A stretch of 32,673 nt of DNA from Desulfonema limicola (GTDB lineage Bacteria; Desulfobacterota; Desulfobacteria; Desulfobacterales; DYRC01): contig DYRC01000007.1 in assembly GCA_020718925.1 (NCBI GenBank), positions 1-32,673 on the forward strand, written 5' to 3'. Below are positions 14,566 to 21,546 of this stretch, in pieces. The notes below the pieces were generated by a model. It was given only the letters and a program-made list of their open reading frames with translations. It did not search any database and was not told the origin of the DNA. The translations under genes were made by a program, and so were the position numbers. Position 1 is the first letter of the stretch. Each line of letters opens with the position of its first letter.

Positions 14566-15619
14566 TGTTTTTCCCCTTTATAGGATATTCAAAAGATTTT
14601 CCCTCATAATTTCGGATCAGCCATCTGTGCGGCTCTTTTTTCTGCACATATTCCGGCAGAAGAGGGATTTTACCACCGCCGCCGGGAAGATCAATCATAA
14701 AATGCGGCACACACAACCCCGATGTATGACCTCGCAGTTTTTCTATTATTTCAAGCCCTTTTTCCGGATGAGTATGAAAATGTCCTGTTCCGCGAACCAG
14801 ATCGCTTTGGTGAATGTAATAAGGCTTAACCCGGATGCTCATCAGTTTTTGCATCAGACGTTTCATAATTTCAGGATCATCATTGACGCCTTTCAGCAGC
14901 ACGGTCTGACATCCCATCGGAATCCCTGCATTGGCAAGCATAGCACAAGCCATTGAAGATTGTGGCGTAATTTCATCAGGATGATTGAAATGCGTGTTGA
15001 TATACAAAGGGTGAAAGGCTTTAAGCATATCGCACAGTTCCGGTGTGATCCGCTGAGGCAGGGTGCATGGAATCCGTGTGTGAATGCGGATAATCTCAAC
15101 ATGCGAAATTGCGCGAAGCTGTGTCAATGTGGTTTTAAGCCGCTCATCATCAAGAAGCAGCGGATCTCCGCCGGAAAGAATCATGTCCCGGATATCGGTA
15201 TGATCGCGAATATATCGGATTCCGGCGTCAATAGTATGATCATTGACCACAAAAGGATGACCGATTTTGCGCTTTCTCATGCAATATCGGCAAAACATAG
15301 CACATTCGCTTGAAATCAGAAACACCGCCCGGTCAGGATAGCGATGAATGAGATTGGGAACAGGTGATTGAGCTTCTTCGGTCAGCGGATCATCATCGCC
15401 CCATGTATCTTCGATTTCCGCAATATCGGGAATTGCCTGTTTCCAAAGCGGATCGCCTTGATGTCGAATCAGGGAAAGATAATAAGAATTGATCCGCATG
15501 GGATAGCGGGCAATCACCTTTTCTATCTTTTCCCGATCAATCGGAAGGTGGCGGCTTAATTCTTCTGCGGTTGTGATGGCAGAAGAAAGCAATTTTTTCC
15601 AGTAGGTTTCATTTTTCAT
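14552..15619 (-). CDS. Lysine 2,3-aminomutase family radical SAM enzyme
   Basis: Radical SAM, PLP-dependent aminomutase of 355 aa from ATG 15619. It has the iron-sulfur motif C106-x3-C110-x2-C113 ('CAMFCRYCMRKR'), the SAM-binding 'LSGGDPLLL', and the PLP lysine motif 'DLPGGGGKIPLLPEY'. The family converts L-lysine to beta-lysine; relatives act on elongation factor P or glutamate. The length and 'PGGGGK' motif fit KamA/AblA better than EpmB, but AblB is not adjacent. An earlier in-frame ATG at 15667 would give 371 aa. It lies within the terminator hairpin of the atp operon (15637-15677), so I prefer 15619. Neither start has a strong ribosome site. The gene heads the operon with the nitroreductase and NlpC lipoprotein. 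Confidence 0.9.
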   Translation of the reverse strand: MKNETYWKKLLSSAITTAEELSRHLPIDREKIEKVIARYPMRINSYYLSLIRHQGDPLWKQAIPDIAEIEDTWGDDDPLTEEAQSPVPNLIHRYPDRAVFLISSECAMFCRYCMRKRKIGHPFVVNDHTIDAGIRYIRDHTDIRDMILSGGDPLLLDDERLKTTLTQLRAISHVEIIRIHTRIPCTLPQRITPELCDMLKAFHPLYINTHFNHPDEITPQSSMACAMLANAGIPMGCQTVLLKGVNDDPEIMKRLMQKLMSIRVKPYYIHQSDLVRGTGHFHTHPEKGLEIIEKLRGHTSGLCVPHFMIDLPGGGGKIPLLPEYVQKKEPHRWLIRNYEGKSFEYPIKGKNNGHS

Positions 15620-15636
15620 ATCTGAATACAGTTCGT

Positions 15637-15677
15637 GAAAAAATGAAAAACCCGACTCCTTCAACAAGAGCCGGGTT
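15637..15677 (-). terminator. Terminator of the Fo ATP synthase operon
   Basis: On the minus strand AACCCGGCTC and GAGTCGGGTT form a 10-bp stem with one G-U pair and a 9-base loop, followed by TTTCATTTTTT. It begins 17 bp after the last atp gene. It overlaps the longer possible start of the KamA gene. Confidence 0.8.
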
Positions 15678-15693
15678 CATCATTCAATACGCA

Positions 15694-16275
15694 TCAGGTC
15701 GCTGCAATTAAATAGCGATCCAATAATTTCTGATTATCATCATCTGTGATAATTTCAGGGAGCTTTTTCGTAGCAAGGGCAATGGCTTGATCTACCAATT
15801 GAACCTTGACTTCGCTTTTTGCCTGAGCAATTCTGCCCGTTATTTTCTGCTTTGCCAAGTCCATTATCAGTCGGCTTTGCTGTTCAGCATCCTTGATAAT
15901 GTTCTGTTTTGCATCTTCTCCGCGCTTGATGAAGCGATTTTTCAGTTCCGCAAAATGGGTTTCGCTGTCTGCCAGCGCTTTCATCATCTCCCCGATTTTA
16001 CCTGAAACTTTCTCTTTCTCACGTTCCATCTGACGGATTTCACGAGCGACATCTTCCCGCTGACCATGCAGAAAATTCATCAATGGCGTCTTGAGATATT
16101 TGACCAGCAGAAATACCAGTATTCCAAAATTCACCCATGCCATTACAAGGTCGTAGGTAGGACGCCAGTGTTTGGAGCCTTCGTCTGCCCACGCAGTGCT
16201 GCCCGCCAAATGAATACAACCTATTGCGCCCATGATCCACAGAGATAAACGCATGGAATTTCTTATGTTTTTCAA
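15694..16275 (-). CDS. atpF: ATP synthase subunit b
   Basis: Peripheral stalk subunit b of F-type ATP synthase, 193 aa. An N-terminal hydrophobic segment ending in 'GSTAWADEG' looks like a cleavable signal peptide, as seen in several deltaproteobacterial b subunits. It is followed by a membrane helix ('LVMAWVNFGILVFLLVKYL') and a long charged helix rich in E, K and Q to about residue 185. It dimerises with the second b-type subunit and holds F1 to subunit a. Its start overlaps the upstream gene by 4 bp. Subunits delta, alpha, gamma, beta and epsilon do not follow; the operon ends here at a terminator. Confidence 0.92.
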   Translation of the reverse strand: MKNIRNSMRLSLWIMGAIGCIHLAGSTAWADEGSKHWRPTYDLVMAWVNFGILVFLLVKYLKTPLMNFLHGQREDVAREIRQMEREKEKVSGKIGEMMKALADSETHFAELKNRFIKRGEDAKQNIIKDAEQQSRLIMDLAKQKITGRIAQAKSEVKVQLVDQAIALATKKLPEIITDDDNQKLLDRYLIAAT

Positions 16276-16727
16276 GGGGCAATCCTCCGATCCAAAATGT
16301 TCTCCATAATCTGATTTGCCAGAATTTCGGACTCTGCTTTGAGATATTTTTTAGCCTCAGCAATCTGTTCGCTGACATCTCTTTCTGTCTTGCTTTTTAA
16401 TGCGGACACTTCTTCTTTAACAGCAGCAAGCAGTTCAGCAGCCCTCTGGCTTCCCGATGCTTCCAGTTTTTTTCTGAGTTCGTTGGCTTCGGCACGAATC
16501 GCAGATTCCCGATTTTTCAATTGAGACGAAATTGTCTCCATCTGCGATTCCGCATCATCAATATCTCCGCTTAAGCCGTTGATATACTCTTTTCTTTGGA
16601 GCATCACTTCGCTTAATGGACGAATCATAATGCGTCTCAGAATAAACATCAGCGTCAGAAAAGAAAGTATCTGAATCACCAATGTGCCGTTAATCGTGAT
16701 AAGGGCTATGTTGCTTATGATTTGCAT
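16272..16727 (-). CDS. ATP synthase subunit b' (second b-type stalk subunit)
   Basis: Protein of 151 aa with one membrane helix at about residues 10-30 ('TLVIQILSFLTLMFILRRIM'), then 'RPLSEVMLQRKEYING', the conserved start of the b/b' stalk helix, and a charged coiled helix of about 110 residues. The lack of a signal peptide and shorter length compared with the neighbour make it the b' partner of a b/b' heterodimer. It starts about 30 bp after the c-subunit gene and overlaps the next gene (ATGA). Confidence 0.9.
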   Translation of the reverse strand: MQIISNIALITINGTLVIQILSFLTLMFILRRIMIRPLSEVMLQRKEYINGLSGDIDDAESQMETISSQLKNRESAIRAEANELRKKLEASGSQRAAELLAAVKEEVSALKSKTERDVSEQIAEAKKYLKAESEILANQIMENILDRRIAP

Positions 16728-16757
16728 TGACTGCCTTCCTTAATTATCAGAAGGAAC

Positions 16758-17006
16758 TTAAACTACAAAAAGAAGAAGCAAGGCGATAACCAGCGAATAA
16801 ATACCTGTGGATTCGGTTACAGCCTGTCCAACCAGCATGGTTCGGGTAAGCAAGCCGGCTTCTCTTGGGTTTTTGCCAATAGCTTCGCATGTTTTTGCTG
16901 CAACCATACCTTCGCCTACCGCAGGACCTATCGCTCCGAGTCCCATCGAAATGCTTGCGCCCAAAAATGCCGCTGCTTTAACAATATCTGCGCCTTCAAT
17001 TGCCAT
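16758..17006 (-). CDS. atpE: ATP synthase c subunit, Na+-type, single hairpin
   Basis: Rotor-ring proteolipid of 82 aa with two membrane helices. The ATG at 17006 is chosen because GGAGGAAG lies just upstream; a longer reading from 17039 would bury that site. Ion-binding residues match sodium-binding c subunits: P28 and E32 ('GPAVGEG') in helix 1, V63, E65, S66 and Y70 ('VTESTGIY') in helix 2. E32 in place of the common Q gives a two-carboxylate site like that of Fusobacterium nucleatum, where Na+ is bound. It follows the four-hairpin c protein, so the ring may contain both. Confidence 0.93.
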   Translation of the reverse strand: MAIEGADIVKAAAFLGASISMGLGAIGPAVGEGMVAAKTCEAIGKNPREAGLLTRTMLVGQAVTESTGIYSLVIALLLLFVV

Positions 17007-17041
17007 TTTTTTTCTTCCTCCAAAATGTTTTTTACACACGG

Positions 17042-18016
17042 TTATACGACAAAAATCAGGACGAGTGCGATCACCATCCCATATATTCCTGTTGATTCGG
17101 TAACTGCCTGTCCGACCAGCATGGTCCGGGTAATTACCGCAGTAACATCCTCATTTCTTGCCATCGCATCCACAGCTTTCTGCCCGACGTATCCTTCACC
17201 GATACCGGGTCCTATGGCTGCAAATCCCATACAGATGCCTGCTGCCAAAAGTGCTGCTGCCGGTGCAATCGCCGGTGAGTCAGGGACGCCCTTGAACAGC
17301 AGAATAAAACTGATCAGCAGCCCATAGACTGCCGTTGTCTGACTTACCGCCTGCCCCAGAAGCATGATATTGGTCAGAGCGGTGCTTCGCGTAGGCTGCC
17401 GGGCAATGCCTTCGCACCCTGCCTGCGCTACCAGTCCTCCGCCCAGACTGGGACCGATAGACCCTAATCCTGCGGAAAGCCCCGCGCCCACAAGTGCTGC
17501 AAATGTAGGCAATAGCGGCTGTTGTGAAAAATCCGTGAACAACAAAATAAATGACACCACCATTGAAAAAATAGAAGGTGTCTGGCATACGGCTGAACCG
17601 ATCAGCATGTTTGTTGTCAACCGCTTGCCGATTCCGGGCTGACGGGAAATGCCGATACACGCCGCGCCTGTCGGAAAGCCTGATCCGATACCGGAACCGA
17701 TTGCGCCAAGTCCCATACATATTCCCGCTGACAGCAGCACCGCTACCATCACGTAAGAATCTGTCGGGAATTTGCTGAACAATAAAAGCATTGCAATGAC
17801 CAGCGCAAAAATCGCCGCAGATTCCGCAATAGCTTGCCCCACCAGCATGGCTTTGAAAATTTCGCCTGCTGATTTCGGATTGCGGGATATGGCGCTGTTT
17901 GCACACGCGGCTGAATATCCTTCTCCCACCGCCGCACCGATTGCCCCTACTCCCATGGCAATACCGCCGCCCACAAATGCGGCAACACGAACCCAAGTTT
18001 GAATGTCTGATGCCAT
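17042..18016 (-). CDS. Fused four-hairpin ATP synthase c subunit with two inactive hairpins
   Basis: Protein of 324 aa made of four c-subunit hairpins (eight membrane helices), at about residues 1-80, 85-160, 168-241 and 248-324. Hairpin 1 has E32 and E65-S66 but A28 and F70 in place of P and Y. Hairpin 2 has S112 and Q145, with no carboxylate. Hairpin 3 has G193 and Q226, again with no carboxylate. Hairpin 4 has the full Na+-type set P270, E274, V305, E307, S308, Y312. Thus only two of four hairpins can carry an ion by the known mechanism. The repeats differ strongly from one another, so this is not an assembly artefact. The gene sits between subunit a (3 bp gap) and the ordinary c gene (about 35 bp). 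Fused proteolipids are typical of V/A-type rotors; an F-type ring with Q-substituted hairpins is unusual. Confidence 0.92.
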   Translation of the reverse strand: MASDIQTWVRVAAFVGGGIAMGVGAIGAAVGEGYSAACANSAISRNPKSAGEIFKAMLVGQAIAESAAIFALVIAMLLLFSKFPTDSYVMVAVLLSAGICMGLGAIGSGIGSGFPTGAACIGISRQPGIGKRLTTNMLIGSAVCQTPSIFSMVVSFILLFTDFSQQPLLPTFAALVGAGLSAGLGSIGPSLGGGLVAQAGCEGIARQPTRSTALTNIMLLGQAVSQTTAVYGLLISFILLFKGVPDSPAIAPAAALLAAGICMGFAAIGPGIGEGYVGQKAVDAMARNEDVTAVITRTMLVGQAVTESTGIYGMVIALVLIFVV

Positions 18017-18019
18017 AGC

Positions 18020-18697
18020 TTATTTCACCTGTACTGAAATGTAAACAATTGTCAACATTGTAAATACAAAAGCCTGAATCGTGCCTACGAACATTCCGAA
18101 AAACAGATTGAGAAACGGGGGGAGAAGTACGCTGTACGTCAGATAGGAAACGACCATGATAATAATAGAACCGCCCATGATATTTCCGAAAAGACGAAAA
18201 GAGATGGAGACGACTTTTGCGAGTTCGCCGACCACGTTTAACGGCATCATAAAAAAGAAAGGTTCGCAATATCCCAAAAGGTAATCTTTAATGCCTTTTG
18301 CTTTGATTCCGGCATAATGTGCGATAAAAAACCCCAACACTCCCAATCCCAGCGGCGTATTCAGATCCTTGGTAGGCTCCTCAAGACGCGGAATAATCCC
18401 TAGCCAGTTGGATAACATGAGAAACAAAAATAAGCTGCATATCAGCGGCGTATATTTTTTTGCCATCTCATCATCATCCAGAGCATCTTTGACCAGCCCG
18501 CCAAACTGAGCGATAAATAATTCGCCGATGACCTGTATGGCATGAGGAATCATATTTCGTTTGCGGGCGGCTAGGGTGCCGAAGAGGGTGAGAATCGTAA
18601 TAACAATCCACGTCATCACGATTGTTTCAAGATTAAATACCACTTTGTAACCGAACATTGGGACGATCAATTGATGAATTCTGCCAAGTTCTTCCAT
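18020..18697 (-). CDS. atpB: ATP synthase subunit a
   Basis: Membrane stator subunit of 225 aa that forms the ion half-channels facing the c ring. The essential arginine is R168 in 'ISFRLFGNIMGG', and 'NVVGELAK' before it carries the conserved polar residues. Other family marks are 'SNWLGIIP' and the C-terminal 'QAFVFTMLTIVYISVQV'. There are five or six membrane helices. It lies 12 bp after the atpI-like gene and 3 bp before the fused c gene. Confidence 0.96.
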   Translation of the reverse strand: MEELGRIHQLIVPMFGYKVVFNLETIVMTWIVITILTLFGTLAARKRNMIPHAIQVIGELFIAQFGGLVKDALDDDEMAKKYTPLICSLFLFLMLSNWLGIIPRLEEPTKDLNTPLGLGVLGFFIAHYAGIKAKGIKDYLLGYCEPFFFMMPLNVVGELAKVVSISFRLFGNIMGGSIIIMVVSYLTYSVLLPPFLNLFFGMFVGTIQAFVFTMLTIVYISVQVK

Positions 18698-18709
18698 ATC
18701 GCGTTGCCC

Positions 18710-19102
18710 TTACTCCTGTTTACGAGTTGAAAAGATAAATGTCGCCAGATGATCCCCAAGGATCATCAATTGAACCATAAAAATTCCCACGATCACGCCG
18801 AACACATTATATTCCTGCGATCTGACAGCCATAAATAAAGGTATCGCCATCAGCGCATATCTGAAACCGATAGAAGCCAGTGCAATCAATGTGGCTTCGG
18901 ATCTTGTTTTGTCTATCCGGGCAGGGAGCGTTTCTCCCATCAGCACAAAATTGACAATACTGAATATCGTCCCTAAAATCAACGATTTACCAATCGGTTT
19001 ATACCCCGCTGCAATACATGCCACCGATACGGCGATGGCAGCGAACATGGCGACAGAGCAGTATTTTTTTTCAGTCTCTCTGATTGAGACGCTACTCTCC
19101 AT
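18710..19102 (-). CDS. AtpI/AtpR-like small membrane subunit
   Basis: Membrane protein of 130 aa from ATG 19102, which overlaps the upstream gene by 11 bp. It has four hydrophobic segments (near 18-35, 42-58, 70-92 and 98-118) typical of the ATP synthase I family (AtpI, or AtpR of N-type operons). AtpI helps assemble the c ring, and AtpR is proposed to contact the c subunit. The position between atpZ and atpB is the family's usual place. A longer start at 19165 lies inside the previous gene and lacks support. Confidence 0.85.
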   Translation of the reverse strand: MESSVSIRETEKKYCSVAMFAAIAVSVACIAAGYKPIGKSLILGTIFSIVNFVLMGETLPARIDKTRSEATLIALASIGFRYALMAIPLFMAVRSQEYNVFGVIVGIFMVQLMILGDHLATFIFSTRKQE

Positions 19103-19340
19103 GATTCTTCTTCTTTTCTTCGGTAATTTCAAGTATCTGGCGATAAACCACATTTGCGCCGCCAAAAACTCCGAAAAGAGTTAAAATGGTTATAAAAACA
19201 CCTTTTGTGCCGATCAGTCTGTCAAGGAAGCGTCCCGCAAAAAGACACAACACAATACAGCCTGCCATTGTAAGCCCAAGCTGCATGACGACAGAAAAAT
19301 TTTCCATCCATACCCGGTTTTTTTTGTAATCGAAAAACAT
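19092..19340 (-). CDS. AtpZ/AtpQ-like small membrane protein
   Basis: Protein of 82 aa with two membrane helices ('VVMQLGLTMAGCIVLCLFAG' and 'GVFITILTLFGVFGGANVVY') separated by 'RFLDRLIGTKG', the pattern of AtpZ proteins at the start of atp operons (AtpQ in N-type operons). They are thought to form, with AtpI, a small complex for Mg2+ or Ca2+ or for assembly. ATG 19340 is preferred to GTG 19370, because the promoter would place the transcript start at about 19365, after that GTG. Confidence 0.83.
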   Translation of the reverse strand: MFFDYKKNRVWMENFSVVMQLGLTMAGCIVLCLFAGRFLDRLIGTKGVFITILTLFGVFGGANVVYRQILEITEEKKKNHGE

Positions 19341-19371
19341 ATCTGTGCGCCTTTCGTTACTTTGGCGCACT

Positions 19372-19400
19372 TAGATAGCAGATGAATCCGGGTATGTCAA
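19372..19400 (-). promoter_or_regulatory. Sigma-70 promoter of the Fo ATP synthase operon
   Basis: On the minus strand TTGACA (19400-19395) and TATCTA (19377-19372) are 17 bp apart, with the first gene starting about 25 bp after the expected transcript start. Confidence 0.8.
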
Positions 19401-19621
19401 GAAATCATTTCCGTTTTTCGACAAAGCTTATCCGATTCTGAAAAAAATACACAAGATGGAGTATTAAGTAATACATGCTGAACAATATGCGTGTTTTTTT
19501 ATTCGGATCGCATGAAAATCTGATATCTTCGGATAGGAAGAATCTATAAGATTTGTTGCCAAATTGATCTGAATGGGATAAAAAGAGATCAGAAATCTGA
19601 TACTAAGGGTTGGATTAAAAC

Positions 19622-21058
19622 ATGAATATTCCATTTTATCTGAATATACGTCAGAAAGTAGCCGTAGGACTGACAATCTGTCTTCTGGCAATCGGCTTTG
19701 TCGGCGGAACATCGTATCGCTATCTGCGCGAAATCGAGCGGAAACAGCATTTCGTTGAAATTGCAGATGATTTAAGCAATACCATTCTGGAAATCCGCCG
19801 CTATGAAAAGAATTTCCTTCTCTATCGCTCCTTAGATGACCTTGAGGAAAATCGTAAATATATTGCTTACGGATTGACCGTATTGAACAGTATTGCCGAT
19901 GAAATGAAAAATCTTAAAGGCGCGCCTCACTTCAATCTGATTGAAAAAAAATTATCAGCATATCAAGGCATTATGGAGCAGATTGCCGAGTGCGTCAGAT
20001 TGAAACGACAGCTTTGCGGCGATGAGACGGAAGTCCGACTTCGGGAATATGGCAAAGACTTGGTGGATCGCGCCAACGGACTTGTGAAATTTGAACGTGA
20101 ACAAATCCTGATTATCCTTAAAACGCTTGAAAGCTATCTTCTGTCTTCGCTGCTGATCTTTTTGGGGATGGGGTTTTTTCTTATCACCACAGTTGCCCGC
20201 AAGATCATTTCTCCGTTGAAAATTATTGAAGAAACCACGCATCATATTGCTCAGGGGCATTTCAAGTCCCTTCCGGTTCTGCAAACCCGTGATGAAACGC
20301 AGAAAGTGGTGGAAGCATTTAACCGCATGGTTGAAGAACTTGAAAAGCGTCAGGAGCAGTTGGTGCAGGCGCGTAAATTGTCTTCCATCGGCATATTAAC
20401 TTCCGGCATTGCCCATCAGTTGAATAATCCGCTCAACAATATTTCCACATCCTGTCAGATTCTTTTGGAAGAAGGCAGCAAGGCTGATGCTGAATTTGCG
20501 CGTAAAATGCTGACCAATATTGAGCAGGAAGTTCATCGGGCGCGGGATACGGTCAAAGGACTTTTGGAATTTTCGCGTGAAAAAGAATTTGCGCTGAGAC
20601 CGACACCGCTTTCGGAAGTCGTGGAACGTTCAATCAGGCTGATTTCAAGTCAGGTTCCCGCAGGCATTCAGATTGAAAGAACTATTCCGAAAGAGTTGAT
20701 TCTGAACTTGGACGCTCAGAGAATGCAGGAAGTTTTTCTGAATCTGATGATGAATGCGGTTCAGGCGATTCAGACATTACCGGGGCATATCAGAATTTCG
20801 GCAGCAGCAGATGAAACCGAAGGCATCGGTATTATCACGGTGGAAGATAGCGGTGTCGGTATTCCCGAAAAAAATTTCAGTCATATTTTCGACCCGTTTT
20901 TCACCACCAAAGATGTCGGCGCAGGAACAGGGCTGGGGCTTTCGATTGTGTATGGTATTATTCAGAAACATCAGGGAACGATTTCGGCTGAGAGCCATGT
21001 TGAGGAAGGCACCAGATTTGTCATCCGGCTGCCGTTATATCAGGGGGGAAAGTCATAA
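19622..21058 (+). CDS. Membrane sensor histidine kinase (HAMP-HisKA-HATPase)
   Basis: Sensor kinase of 478 aa. Membrane helix 1 is at about residues 12-31, a helical periplasmic sensor at about 32-170, helix 2 at about 172-193, HAMP at about 192-245. The H-box 'SGIAHQLNNPLNNI' has H265. The HATPase has the N box 'LMMNAVQAI', G1 'VEDSGVGI', 'FDPFFTTK' and G2 'GTGLGLSIV'. The residue after the phospho-histidine is Q rather than the usual E, a variant seen in some related kinases. The cognate regulator is very likely the NtrC-type gene at 21547, from which it is separated by an inserted small gene. It diverges from the atp operon; the 250-bp gap between them holds no gene. Confidence 0.94.
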   Translation: MNIPFYLNIRQKVAVGLTICLLAIGFVGGTSYRYLREIERKQHFVEIADDLSNTILEIRRYEKNFLLYRSLDDLEENRKYIAYGLTVLNSIADEMKNLKGAPHFNLIEKKLSAYQGIMEQIAECVRLKRQLCGDETEVRLREYGKDLVDRANGLVKFEREQILIILKTLESYLLSSLLIFLGMGFFLITTVARKIISPLKIIEETTHHIAQGHFKSLPVLQTRDETQKVVEAFNRMVEELEKRQEQLVQARKLSSIGILTSGIAHQLNNPLNNISTSCQILLEEGSKADAEFARKMLTNIEQEVHRARDTVKGLLEFSREKEFALRPTPLSEVVERSIRLISSQVPAGIQIERTIPKELILNLDAQRMQEVFLNLMMNAVQAIQTLPGHIRISAAADETEGIGIITVEDSGVGIPEKNFSHIFDPFFTTKDVGAGTGLGLSIVYGIIQKHQGTISAESHVEEGTRFVIRLPLYQGGKS

Positions 21059-21060
21059 GG

Positions 21061-21089
21061 TTGACAGAACCCGGATTTGAAAATATATA
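21061..21089 (+). promoter_or_regulatory. Sigma-70 promoter inside the kinase/regulator operon (duplicated)
   Basis: TTGACA and TATATA separated by 17 bp, 2 bp after the kinase stop. The surrounding 34 bp (21059-21092) recur exactly on the minus strand at 28648-28681, before the toxin-antitoxin pair. Confidence 0.8.
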
Positions 21090-21113
21090 CTTTTTAGAAT
21101 GGAACTTATTGAA

Positions 21114-21527
21114 ATGGCAAAAAAGAGAAAAATGTGGCTGCCCGCTCCTCCGAAACGGGTGAAACATGAGGCGCCTGATTCTGTAAAGCGTATTCTCAAA
21201 GAAAAGGCAGATGAACTCATTGAAAAAACTCTGAAACCGAGGCATATAAAACCGCCTCCCGCTGACATTGACCTGAATTATCTCGCTGATATACACTCGA
21301 AGTGGTATCGGAATTATTTCTACTTCTGCGCCACATATAATTCTCCGAGTCCGGATGCGATTTCTCCGTCATTTGAAACGAAATTCGCAAGAATGGAATA
21401 TGCGGATAATGAAAAGTTTCATCTTTCATATATGAGACATACCGAACAATGGTGGGAAATATCTCAAAATATGCCCATGCTCGAATGTCTGCAATTGATT
21501 ACAGAAGAATCGCTTTTTATACCGTGA
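21114..21527 (+). CDS. Hypothetical MAKKRKMWLPAPPKRV protein (accessory insert)
   Basis: Soluble protein of 137 aa from ATG 21114. An ATG at 21099 is in frame, but the upstream promoter would leave almost no leader for it. The N-terminal 45 residues are basic and helical ('PPKRVKHEAPDSVKRILKEK'). The second half has 'HSKWYRNYFYFCATY', 'SPSFETKFARMEY' and 'FHLSYMRHTEQWWEI', then 'ECLQLI'. The last part is faintly reminiscent of DUF3024-like proteins ('Y.MR...W..'), but I do not assign a function. Its first 130 bp recur almost unchanged at 27682-27809, fused to foreign sequence. It carries its own promoter and splits a two-component operon, which suggests recent insertion. Confidence 0.75.
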   Translation: MAKKRKMWLPAPPKRVKHEAPDSVKRILKEKADELIEKTLKPRHIKPPPADIDLNYLADIHSKWYRNYFYFCATYNSPSPDAISPSFETKFARMEYADNEKFHLSYMRHTEQWWEISQNMPMLECLQLITEESLFIP

Positions 21528-21546
21528 AGGGTCTGACGTATCCGCA

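Noticed and set aside
17280..18269. 329-codon frame on the minus strand across subunit a and the fused c gene
   Set aside because: It is the other frame of the Gly/Ala-rich c repeats (rich in R, G, S, C, H). The c-subunit frame has clear family motifs and correct operon spacing.
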